A stretch of 64,000 nt of DNA from Tillandsia leiboldiana (lineage: Eukaryota > Streptophyta > Magnoliopsida > Poales > Bromeliaceae), in assembly GCA_029204045.2 (NCBI GenBank), contig JAQNDB010000454.1:1-64000 (forward strand). Direction: 5' to 3'. The position numbers and the translations under genes were made by a program. This document shows, piece by piece, positions 42,651 to 52,603 of the stretch (position 1 is its first letter; every line of letters begins with the position of its first letter). Under the pieces are notes generated by a model. It had not been told where the DNA came from and ran no database searches. It saw only the letters and a program-made list of their open reading frames with translations.

Positions 42651-43070
42651 GTGCAGTGGACGTGCAATCGGTGGAGCGCAAGGTCCGAAGAAGTTGAAGG
42701 AGGGGTTAAATCCATGGAGATGGTAATCATCTTGTTATTCTTCTTTTCTTAGTGGATTGTTATTGCGTGGACGTCCAATCGGTGAGCGCAAGATCCGAAG
42801 AAGTTGAAGGAGGGGTTTGAGTCCGTGGAGTCGGTAATCACCTTGTTATTCTTCTATTCTTAGTGGATTGTTATTGCGTGTTGGTCCCATGGTTTTTCTC
42901 CAGGATTGGAGTTTCCACGTATATCTCGGTGTGCTATTTTTATTTTCCGCATTGGTTTTTATTTTGCACTGAGATTGGTTTTATAAGTATTACACCTATT
43001 CACCCCCCCTCTAGTTGTTTGATAGTACCTATTTAGATCCGTGTGGATCCTTAATATATAAAAACCTACA

Positions 43071-43935
43071 GACGGGAGGCCGCCGCCGCCGTTAGATGTA
43101 ACGGGAAGCCGCCGCCGCCGTTGTTAGAAGGGAGGCCGCCGCTGCCGTTATCATGTTCGCGAGGTCGTCACCGTTTTTGGTCCGTTTCGTTTCGTTTTTT
43201 AGTGTTTTTGATCACGACGATGTTTTTAACGATGGCTCTGGTGTAGTTTGTGTTCGGTAGGGATTTGAGGTGAATTTTGGAGCTTTTCGCACATCTTCTT
43301 CTTCGTTGTTTGAGGTGGGTAACTAAACCAAGGTTGAGGACGTTGCCGAAACTTGTGTTCGGTCTTTCTCTTCCTTTTTTTTATTAAAATGTTTTGGCAT
43401 AACTGTTTTATGGAAGGACAATGTGTGGCATGGTTTTAGCAAAATATGATACATATGAAAGAGGACAGGACAAGACGCTTGATTTGGTCGGGTACAGCTA
43501 CCGCGATCAAGTCTATACTAACAGGATTTGAGGCTCTTGGCGCTAACACGTACACCAAGCGGTTTGATCCACCGCAGGAAGGTGTGCTTTTCCGGAGGAG
43601 TGGTCCGGGATGGACCCGTGTACTCTACGTGGCTATTGCGTAGGGGCCCACTGAAGGAACAAGGGGTGGGTTGTAGAGCACCAAGGTATTGAGCAAGGTT
43701 GGGTATTCCTAGGTCGACGGACTAAGGAATGGTGATGGTTGGAACGGATGTTCCGGTTGTGGTTTGTGGTCCTATTTACTCTTGCATTTATCTATCATGC
43801 ATCTTGATTATGTATCGGTTATTTTCCTTCCTATGTTTTTGGTCACTGATTCCCACCATGTGACAGGATCCGGCGGGGACGGAGGAGAGACATTGACGCA
43901 CGAGTGGCATCGCTTTACGTCATCTCGGTGACTTC
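43071..43935 (+). repeat. Fragment of a Tekay-like gypsy LTR, opposite orientation to the solo LTR at 12653
   Basis: GCCGCCGCCG-rich at the left, then sequence whose reverse complement resembles 13320-13720 of the solo LTR: a CTTTTCCGG...GTGGTC...GACCCGTGTA stretch and CCTGTCACA...GTGGGA...CAGTGAC. There is no ORF. It appears to be the host of element 5, inserted after ACTTC at 43931-43935, and possibly of element 4. Confidence 0.6.
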
Positions 43936-45122
43936 TGTTGGGTTATATATAATAAGGATCTAAATAGGGGAAAAAACACCTAGAGGGGGGTGAATAGGTG
44001 TAAACGCATAAACACTCAAAAATCGTTGCGATAAAAACCCAATGCGGAAATAAAAATAATATGCAAGATTTTTACGTGGAAAACTCCATCACCGGAGTAA
44101 AAAACCACGGGACCGATAACACGGCAGAAATCCACTAGAATTAAAACACGTACAAGGTGATTTACCGTACACACTTACGACTCAACCTTTTCAATACGCT
44201 CCTAGAGGATCTTCTCCGCTCGCTCCGCGACGCTTCTCGAATCCACGATCTGCGCCCAACGCCGAATCCACGGCGTCCAACGTCGAATCCACGACGTCCG
44301 ACCGAATCCACGGTCTTCACCCAATAGCACCCTTCGAATCCACGAACGTGCCTCGCTCCGAATCCACGAGAGCGGTTGAACCTTGAATCCACAAGGACAC
44401 GCGAATCCACGCGCCGATTTTTGGGGTAAATCGTTGTTTTGGGTGGTGATGATCCGCCGAATACTTAGATCAAAGATAGATCGGAAATACCATCTAAGTA
44501 TTCATTAGTTTGATTCAACTCAAGATGTGAGTATGAAAACCTAGAATCAAACTAATCAATATAGATGAAGAAACATAGAGTATTCTCTAATGATTTCCTT
44601 TCTTCTTTATATGTGGATCTAGAGGCGTATATATGAAAATGACGGCTATTGTTATTTTCGGCCTCTTTTTGGATTAACCCTAGAAGAAGAGTCATAGGGT
44701 CTATTTATAGGTTAGAAACCCTAGGAAGGAGATAGAAATCAAAAACCTAACATTTCTGGAGATTTTACGGACGGCGATCCGGATCGGATTAACTGTGATC
44801 CGGATCGTCGCAACGAGTCAGGCAATTCCAGAAAAACGAAGGTTCGGGATCCGGATCGAAGTGCTTGATCCGGATCGTTCATACAGTTCACCAAACATCA
44901 ACGTTCGGGATCCGGATTGTGAAGCCTGATCCGGATCGTTCAAGGAAGATGGTAAACTCAGTGTTCGGGATCCGGATCAAGAGAGGCTACGATCCGGATT
45001 GAACTGATGTATGAACGAACCACCTTCGGGATCCGGATCGAACAACCTGATCCGGATCCTGAACATGTCCCAAGTCCAGTTTTTGATTTTTATGCAATGA
45101 AAGATTCTTCCAAGTGTTTCTA
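43936..45122 (-). repeat. 3' LTR of element 5 (LTR-e), first part
   Basis: It has TGTTGGGTTATATATAATAAGG, the stem-loop array (44236-44416), TATAAATA (44709-44702) and the CCGG array (44777-45057). It stops at TTCTA (45118-45122), the target duplication of element T. The remaining ~168 bp are at 56107-56274. Confidence 0.92.
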
Positions 45123-48100
45123 TGTCACGCCCCGGGGTGGAAACTGCCACCCGGGCTCGCCAACAGATCCGCCATCTGTACGGAAACTGCCGTACAGACG
45201 AAGCGTCTAACCTGCAGAAAGAATCATCTACAGTAAACAGATATCAGAGAGCTGAAAGTAGACTACTAAAACTGAAGTCCAAACACTGTACAACTGAAAA
45301 AAATACAATATCCATCTCCCCGAATACTATCATATACAAAATCCTCTAATACAGAACTCAAAAGGGAGATATCTCCAAAAAGTACATCAGTGTACAAGCC
45401 CTCGATACAAGAAAATATCCTCACAACATCAGTCTCTCAAACTGAAAAATAAAGTACAACTCTATACCTCTCTACAAAGGTCTCTCAACAGAGGAAGAAG
45501 AAGTAAACTATCAACCGAAGCTCTCCTCTGAAGGGGGGTACCGCTACACTCCAACGACGGGTAGGGAACAAGCTCGCGACTCCCTCGCCTCGGTCCGAAG
45601 GATCAGCAACAGGAGCACAGGAACAGAAGAAGAAGTCCCTGGGGAAAAGACACCACGACGGGTGTGAGAACTACTTCCCACAGTAGTTCTCAGTGGGTAC
45701 CGTCAACAAGCCCAACGGTCTGCCCACTAAGTCTACTAGAGGCAAAAGATAACAGGCAAAGAAATCTGAAAGAAAAGCTGGAAACTACTCTACAGCTACC
45801 ATGCCTCTAACCCGACACTCAAAAGTGGAACAGATGAAAGTAAAAGAGACCACTCGCACCCAAGGTGCTCAAACGACCCAAACGAACTGACTACCTCAAA
45901 GGTCCAGTCAAGCCTGCGCCCGACGACTAGGAACGCTCCTGCCCACTACCACACATCCACATGAGGACGGGATTTACGTGGGGCGTCCTGTCCTACTAAC
46001 TCATCCCTCGCGCAAAACTGCCTCAACAGGCCCATCGCTGCCTCAACTGCGGAAGACTGCCTCAACAGGCCAACCATCGTATCCACAGCGGCATCTCAGG
46101 ACGCGACTCCAACTGAGTAGAACGGCGCGGCATAGAGTATCAAACATAGGCATATGCAGGCTAGTCAAAATCCACGCTCACTCTCAGAACGGTAGGGCTC
46201 AAGATCCCCAAATACCTTGCACAACAGTCGGAGCACTCTCGACGACTCAGCTGCTCGGCTAACTCGAAACACGAGACGCTAGCCTCACCAACGGCTCGCA
46301 GCACAAGGCTCACTGGCTGGAGATACTCCACAGCCAGGAACGACCCACAACTCAGGGTAACAACACAGGTCGGACAACACTCAACGACCTGGGACCACCG
46401 TCAACCCCAACGGTTCCCAACAAGACGGACCGGAAGATACTCGACGGCCCGGGACTACCGTCTACTCAACGGCTCTCTCCCACGACTGTGCAACAGGGAA
46501 ACAAGACCTCTCGGGACTACCGTATACCCAAACGGCTCCCGGCACAGATAAGCAACCCGCTACAACTACCAGACTCCACTCTGCTCCCAAGCACGAGTGC
46601 AAACGCGTCCTACACTAAAAGAAAATCCCGACCTCTCGGCCCACTACCCGGGCGAGGATAACACTATGTCCAGGGATAGCAAAACAGTGTGGGTGTCTAA
46701 ACATAATTAACCCTAGCCCAAGTGAGGGTTTTCTACTGGTCTGGTTACACATGCAACATATGACGGGGGTGCTAGGTCAAGTTCCAAGATAGCTGTATCA
46801 ACGGATAATAAAAGGAATAACAATTCCTACAATCTAGCATACTACACAATGAAATAAACTATCATGCATAGTCCTACATCAGTAGAAATACTGTACAGTC
46901 CATAAAACTTGGAGATAAGGCCACCCACCTCGATTTGCCACCAATTGCTCGTAGACACTTGCAATTGGCCTCCACGCGATCCGCACGCAAAACGGGACAC
47001 GCCGTCGGAGTCCGCACGCAAAACGGAGCAAGCCGCCGGAGTCCGCACGCAAAACGGAGCATGCTGCCGGAGTCCGCACCAAAAACGGAGCACGCTGCCG
47101 GAGTCCGCACCAAAAACGGAGTCTGCACGCGAAACGGTGCACGGCGCCGGAATTCGCACGCAAAACGGTGCACGGTGCCGGAAACCGCACGCAAAACGGA
47201 GTCCGCACGCAAAACGGTGCACGGTGCCGGAGTCCGCACGCAAAACGGAGTCCGCACGCAAAATGGTGCACGGTGCCGGAGTCCGCACGCAAAACGGTGC
47301 ACGGTGCCGGAGTCCGCACGCAAAACGGAGTCCGCACGCAAAACGGTGCACGGTACCGGAGTCCGCACGCAAAACGGAGTCCGCACGCAAAACGGTGCAC
47401 GGTGCCGGAGTCCGCACGCAAAACGGTGCACGGTGCCCAACACAGAAAAGAGCAAGAGGGTTAATTATAGTCCAAAAGGTCGCCCCGAAAACTGTACAAA
47501 AATACAGTAAAACCAACACACGGGACCTACCCGACTGCGCCGCCGTCGCCGAAACGCTCCCCACGAAAAAAACTCGCGCGCTCCACGAGGCCCACGACGC
47601 CACGCCGCACCTCCCACCATCTCCCTCACTCTCCCTCTCGCTCGGGTGGAGAAGAAAGAAAGAAAAGAGAAGAAAGAAGGCGCGGGGGAGAAAGAAGAAG
47701 AAGAAGAAAAAGGGGAGAAAGAGGGTGGTCCACGGTCCCGGTCCACAATGCTGGTTCACGGCGCCAACCAATAGGAAGCCCCCTAGCCCCGGTCCACGGC
47801 GCATGGGCGCGCGCGCCCGGTCCACGCGCGCGCCCACGCGCCACGTGGCGCACGGCAACGCGCCCGCCACACGGGCGCGTTGCACCGTGCCACCCCAGGC
47901 GCGGGACACGCGCCCGTTACACGGGCGCGCGTGCCCCCGCGCCCGCGCGGGCGCCAACGGGGGCCCGCCACGTGGCGGCCCCCGCGCGCTCCGCGCTGAG
48001 GGCGTGTCTGCTCCCCCCTGCCGCGCCCGTACACCTGCCGCGCCCTCGAGATCCGTGCCGCCAAGCTGCCACGGGATCCGCGCCGAACCTCGATAAACGT

Positions 48101-48626
48101 GCCGCGATGCCTCGAAAAACGCGCAATTCAACCGGGCTCCAAATCAAACAAATAAATAGTCCATTCTTAGCAATTTCGCGCGCTGAATCCAAAAACGATG
48201 TCCATTTCTCCAAATTCTCACCCGAAAATTTGCCGAATGCCCAGTCGATCCGATTTTCACGCCGGGTCCATTTTTAAAGTCCCATTAGCCAAATTCCAAC
48301 TCTAAAAATTCCCAAAGGCGACCGGAGAGGTAAACTTTTATCCGGACTTCACCCGGAGTCCAATTTTGACATCTGAATCGCGCGAAATCACTTCAAAGCA
48401 CCCGACGGGTCTTCCAATTTCCCACGGGGTCTCAATTTAAGCCCGAAGTCCACCACTTGTGTCCAAATTGCGCGCAACCCACGCAGGCCTCCAGTGATGC
48501 AAGCAAATCCCAAATTGCATCACAAATCCATTTCTGGGCCCCCAACACGCGCACCAACACCCCCAACGGCGACCGAAAGCTGCCCAACAACCAGCAACCC
48601 TACGCGGGGGATTCCAGGACCTCACA
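45123..48626 (-). repeat. 3' LTR of element T (3504 bp)
   Basis: Plus strand TGTCACGCCCCGG...GACCTCACA. It contains a tandem array (46975-47440), an A/G-rich run (47640-47725, a pyrimidine-rich leader in element sense) and a very GC-rich zone with CACGTGGC motifs (47780-48010). The long open frames in the array, on both strands, arise from repeat periodicity and lack any known domain, so I call no gene. I see no clear TATA box. Confidence 0.9.
46975..47440 (-). repeat. Tandem array in the T LTR (17- and 31-bp units)
   Basis: Built from GTCCGCACGCAAAACGG (17 bp), alone or joined to TGCACGGTGCCGGA (14 bp). About 20 repeats of the ACGCAAAACGG core. GCAC-GCAAAACG-GTGC can form a short hairpin in the longer unit. 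The other LTR has the same array at 54470-54924. Confidence 0.85.
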
Positions 48627-48644
48627 TCCTCCCCCACTAAAAGA
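48627..48644 (-). promoter_or_regulatory. Polypurine tract of element T
   Basis: TCTTTTAGTGGGGGAGGA in element sense, directly before the TGTGAGG start of the LTR. The same tract precedes the 3' LTR of element U (62847-62864). Confidence 0.88.
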
Positions 48645-49367
48645 AAGTTTCGTCCTCGAAACTAGATCAAGCCCATCAGGAGTCAAGAATACCACGGCTA
48701 GGTATCTAACAATACGCCTCCAGCTCCCCCACTCGCTCCTCGTGATTACTCCGCAACAACAACAACAAGTACGGCATGACCCGATGTGCAATTCTCTCAT
48801 CTCTCGAGCCAGAAATTGCAACGGGCATCCCTCGTACTCCAATAATCACAGATCTCAAAGGGGCAAGTAAATCACGGGCGAGGAAAATCACATCACTACT
48901 GAGCTGAGATGTGAAAAACCAAGGGCTCCACTAAAAAGGCTGGGGGAAAACTGAGATAACCACAAGTGTAATACGCACCAAACCACAACATGGTGCCACC
49001 CTCAACAAGACGACCCGAAGCATACCCGCAGACTCGTCCAATAAGGAAGGGAAATCCAATAAGTTGGGGTATTCACTCGGTTACCTCCCGATCCAAACCA
49101 CCCGAGTGGACTACTCAACTGCAGGCTAACCTCAAAGGGATCCTCAAGAGACACAATCCCATGCCACAGTTGGTCACTCAACATGCAATCATAACCCCAA
49201 CGGACCCACGGGTCGAAGTCGATCCCTCAACTAAAAGAGAACACCCTGACGGGCACCAAACCGTCGGTGAATGGGACTGAAAACTGGCTCGCAAGGCGAT
49301 CATAAAGCTGATGCCCAAACTCGCGATCAAAAGTCCGAAACATCCCCAAAAACTCTCACCGTTGTGT
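48645..49367 (-). other. 3' internal region of T, no intact coding sequence
   Basis: It corresponds to 832-1552 of T-prime and partly to 62526-62846 of U (the TTGTTGTTGTTGTGGAGTAA and CGAGGACGAAACTTTC stretches). In autonomous relatives this is the end of pol. I recognise no domain. Confidence 0.5.
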
Positions 49368-49735
49368 ACCTACAACGTGGCATCACTGCCGTGCACCCAC
49401 GGCGTGGCATTACTGCCGTGTAACAACGGCGTGGCCTCACTGCCGTGCGCCAACGGCGTGGCATCACCACCGTGTATCAACGGTGTGGCATCACCACCGT
49501 GTATCAACGGTGTGGCATTACTGCCGTGTATCAACGGCGTGGCATCACTGCCGTGTACCAACGGCGTGGCATCACCACCGTGTATCAACGGTGTGGCATC
49601 ACCACCGTGTATCAACGGTGTGGCATCACTGCCGTGTATCAACGGCGTGGCATCACTGCCGTGTACCAACGGCGTGGCATCACTGCCGTGCGCCAACGGC
49701 GTGGCATCACCACCGTGTATCAACGGTGTGGTATA
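49368..49735 (-). repeat. 27-bp stem-loop array of T (14 units)
   Basis: Units are CACCGT-GTATCA-ACGGTG or TGCCGT-loop-ACGGCG with a GTGGCATCAC spacer. Whenever the left arm has A the right arm has T, and G goes with C, in all 13 regular units. Loops are GTATCA, GTACCA, GTAACA, GCGCCA or GCACCC. The first unit has a different paired stem, GTTGT/ACAAC. It lies where reverse transcriptase should be. Confidence 0.85.
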
Positions 49736-49739
49736 CTCA

Positions 49740-50075
49740 AGCATCAAGGCCTCAGATCTTCACAGTCCTATACCCAACACTACCTCGAAAACCCGGAGCT
49801 GAGGAAGGGCCAAAAGATCAACAGGCAAAAACCAGGGCCCCAACTGCACTGGGCAGGACCAATAACTCCCATCTATGTGCAACACGTGATCAGGTATCTG
49901 AACCTCACGAGCACAAGCTAAAGGTCCTATCTCTAGCCCATACATCAATGCAAATGCCCTAGCACTCTCACAGCTATGTCGGAGAACCCTCAACGACTCA
50001 ACTCACAGCAACACCCCACTCATAGGCGAGAAGAACCGACTGACGCGGCAAAGATCCAAAAATTCTGATAGACCG
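49740..50075 (-). pseudogene. Aspartic-protease-region remnant of T
   Basis: The minus strand reads VDLLALPQLRVFEVVLGIGL at about 49820-49760. This resembles the gypsy protease end ADLIVLDMxDFDVILGMDWL. The active-site DSG/DTG triad cannot be seen. The block is shared with T-prime (about 1840-2040) and identifies the element as Ty3/gypsy. Confidence 0.6.
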
Positions 50076-50348
50076 GTGCCTAGAACCCCAACCAAACAAG
50101 AACAGACCCTAGGCTCAGTCTATCGAAGTTTTCGCTCCTTTACCGTTCAGGGATTCGGTCCCTCTCGTTCAAAGCGGGAAACTATGTCAACAATCAACTC
50201 ACGGCTGGAGACGCTCCCGGTAGTCCATCAGGACGAACTCGACGCCATCAAATCTCGGCGTCCTGTCGGGTCATCTCAATCTCACTAAAATAACCACCTG
50301 GTAACTCGGCCGGAGGTGAAAATCGCCTCAACAGGCCAAACCTTCGCC
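50076..50348 (-). other. Unique segment of T between protease relic and arrays
   Basis: It includes a stretch matching T-prime 2885-2960 (GACGAACTCGACGCC, AAATCTCGGC). Comparison shows that the gag segment present in T-prime (2080-2880) is largely deleted here. Confidence 0.55.
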
Positions 50349-50455
50349 ACTCACTAGGCGGCATCGCCACTCATTGGGCGGCATCGCCACTCACTGGGCG
50401 GCATCACCCCTTACTGGGCGGCATCGCCTCTCACTGGGCGGCATCGCCCCTCGTA
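50349..50455 (-). repeat. 20-bp tandem repeat of T (about five units)
   Basis: The unit is CGGCATCGCCACTCACTGGG. Each junction gives GGCG-GCAT-CGCC, a four-base-pair hairpin. Confidence 0.85.
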
Positions 50456-51426
50456 GCTTGGCCAGTGGAAAGTATCCTCCTGGTAATTCGGCCAGGGAAA
50501 AATGTCCTCCTGGTAACTCGGCCAGGGCATGCGCCCACCTGGTAACTCGTCCAGGGGCAACGCATCCATCTGGTTGCTCGGCCAGGGGAAAGTATCCTCC
50601 TGGTAATTCGGCCAGGGAAAAATGTCCTCCTGGTAACTCAGCCAGGGCATGCGCCCACCTGGTAACTCGTCCAGGGGCTACGCATCCATCTGGTTGCTCG
50701 GCCAGTGGAAAGTATCCTCCTGGTAACTCGGCCAGTGATAATTATCCATCTGGTAACTCGGCCAGTGATAATTATCCACCTGGTAACTCGGCCAGTGATA
50801 ATTATCCATCTGGTAACTCGGCCAGCGATAATTATCCATTTGGTAACTCGGCCAGTGATAATTATCCATCTGGTAACTCGGCCAGTGATAATTATCCACC
50901 TGGTAACTCGGCCAGTGATAACTATCCATCTGGTAACTCGGCCAGTGATAACTATCCATCTGGTAACTCGGCCAGTGATAACTATCCATCTGGTAACTCG
51001 GCCAGTGATAACTATCCATCTGGTAACTCGGCCAGTGATAAGTATCCATCTGGTAACTCGGCCAGTGATAATTATCCATCTGGTAACTCGGCCAGTGATA
51101 ATTATCCATCTGGTAACTCGGCCAGTGATAATTATCCATCTGGTAACTCGGCCAGTGATAATTATCCATCTGGTAACTCGGCCAGTGATAACTATCCATC
51201 TGGTAACTCGGCCAGTGATAACTATCCATCTGGTAACTCGGCCAGTGATAAGTATCCATCTGGTAACTCGGCCAGTGATAATTATCCATCTGGTAACTCG
51301 GCCAGTGATAATTATCCATCTGGTAACTCGGCCAGTGATAATTATCCATCTGGTAATTTGGCCAGTGATAATTATCCATCTGGTAACTCGGCCAGTGATA
51401 ATTATCCATCTGGTAACTCGGCCAGT
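50456..51426 (-). repeat. 30-bp tandem array of T with a 120-bp higher-order part
   Basis: The unit is GCCAGTGATAATTATCCATC plus TGGTAACTCG. From 50461 to 50700 four different 30-bp units form a 120-bp block repeated twice. From 50701 to 51420 are 24 near-identical units with ATTATCC, ACTATCC or AGTATCC variants in runs. All frames are open because 30 is a multiple of three, so the apparent 240-370-residue repeat proteins are not taken as genes. The CTGG-TAACTCGG-CCAG core can pair. Confidence 0.9.
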
Positions 51427-52272
51427 GAAAACGCCCTCCTGGTAACTCAGCCAGGGAAAACGCTCTCCTGGTAACTCAGCCAGGGAAAACGCTCTCCTGG
51501 TAACTCAGCCAGGGAAAATGCCCTCCTGGTGACTCAGCCAGGGAAAATGCCCTCCTGGTAACTCAGCCAGGGAAAATGCCCTCCTGGTAACTCAGCCAGG
51601 GAAAACGCCCTCCTGGTAACTCAGCCAGGGAAAATGCCCTCCTGGTAACTCAGCCAGGGAAAACGCTCTCCTGGTAACTCAGCCAGGGAAAATGCCCTCC
51701 TGGTAACTCAGCCAGGAAAAACGCCCTCCTGGTAACTCAGCCAGGGAAAACGCCCTCCTGGTAACTCAGCCAGGGAAAATGCCCTCCTGGTAACTCAGCC
51801 AGGGAAAACGCCCTCCTGGTAACTCAGCCAGGGAAAACGCTCTCCTGGTAACTCAGCCAGGGAAAATGCCCTCCTGGTAACTCAGCCAGGGAAAACGCCC
51901 TCCTGGTAACTCAGCCAGGGAAAATGCCCTCCTGGTAACTCAGCCAGGGAAAATGCCCTCCTGGTAACTCAGCCAGGGAAAACGCCCTCCTGGTAACTCA
52001 GCCAGGGAAAATGCCCTCCTGGTAACTCAGCCAGGGAAAATGCTCTCCTGGTAACTCAGCCAGGGAAAACGCTCTCCTGGTAACTCAGCCAGGGAAAATG
52101 CCCTCCTGGTAACTCAGCCAGGGAAAACGCTCTCCTGGTAACTCAGCCAGGAAAAACGCCCTCCTGGTGACTCAGCCAGGAAAAATGCCCTCCTGGTAAC
52201 TCAGCCAGGGAAAATGCCCTCCTGGTAACTCAGCCAGGGAAAACGCCCTCCTGGTGACTCAGCCAGGGAGGG
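51427..52272 (-). repeat. 29-bp tandem array of T (about 29 units)
   Basis: The unit is CCAGGGAAAAYGCYCTCCTG plus GTAACTCAG. It is related to the 30-bp array but one base shorter and with CCTGG/CCAGG arms. Because 29 is not a multiple of three, no frame stays open. It sits just after the leader of the element, where gag begins in relatives. Confidence 0.9.
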
Positions 52273-52603
52273 GTGTGTCCTTTTCACAACACGACGTCTC
52301 AGGGGTATCGCAACCCACTGCACAACTACAAACGTCAGGACACAACAACCATACGACCCAATCCAGCGAAAGTTTAAGACATGTCGTCCATTCCATAGCA
52401 TTATGTTGTCTGCAACCAACATAATCGATTTAGGAGAATAAACATGCCAAACTCTCATCCCGTCTCTTAGGAGAGGTAAAAACTCAATCAGGACTCTCGC
52501 TAAAAGTCACGACTCTCACGTAGTCATCCTAATATCCAACCGCAAGCCTAGGATTTCTAAGTCCATCACGACCTACAACCTAGGCTCTGATACCACTCTA
52601 ATC
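52273..52603 (-). promoter_or_regulatory. Leader and primer-binding site of T
   Basis: The primer site TGGTATCAGAGCC (element sense) is at 52595-52583, with GATTAGAG between it and the LTR end. The rest of the leader (CTAGGACTTAG..., GACTACGTGAGAGTCGTGAC, GTTGCAGACAACATAATG) matches 60031-60330 of element U closely. The leader is therefore under common use in autonomous and defective relatives. Confidence 0.85.

Larger units (their letters stand above)
36310..43070 (+). mobile_element. Copia element 4, SIRE-like, family B, without pol
   Basis: A plus-strand element whose gag (36310-38090) is followed straight by the post-pol spacer and the envelope-like gene (39854-41218), then a purine tract and a 3' LTR (41785-43070). 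The whole pol is absent, with no RT or integrase relic. The 5' LTR, primer site and first ~60 codons of gag are missing at the junction with element 3. LTR and protein sequences differ strongly from family A, but the layout is the same, including internal promoter, intron-like leader and stem-loop array. Confidence 0.85.
41785..43070 (+). repeat. 3' LTR of family B element 4 (LTR-g, ~1286 bp)
   Basis: It starts TGTTACGGCT and probably ends AAAACCTACA; the end is set by comparison with the CTATTTAGATCC context near the end of family A LTRs. GTACCGGWAC palindromes start at 42094, 42156/42176 and 42217/42237, and TATAAATA is at 42302-42309. A stem-loop array lies at 42545-42650 and the box ACACCTATTCACCCCC at about 42992. 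Outside these features it shares little sequence with family A. Confidence 0.8.

Noticed and set aside
43071..43935. A host gene fragment between elements 4 and 5
   Set aside because: The reverse complement resembles the solo gypsy LTR near 13320-13720, so it is transposon-derived.
46842..48131. Open frames of 180-460 codons on both strands in the T LTRs (also 54323-55740)
   Set aside because: They overlap in several frames, consist of translated 17/31-bp repeats and GC-rich sequence, match no domain and lie in an LTR.
49368..49735. CRISPR-like array of short repeats
   Set aside because: Units are directly tandem with no unique spacers, and the context is a plant retrotransposon.
50374..51474. 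366-residue repeat protein (SASDNYPSGN units) and its antisense counterpart
   Set aside because: A 30-bp repeat keeps all frames open. There is no start context, and the neighbouring 29-bp array destroys the frame.
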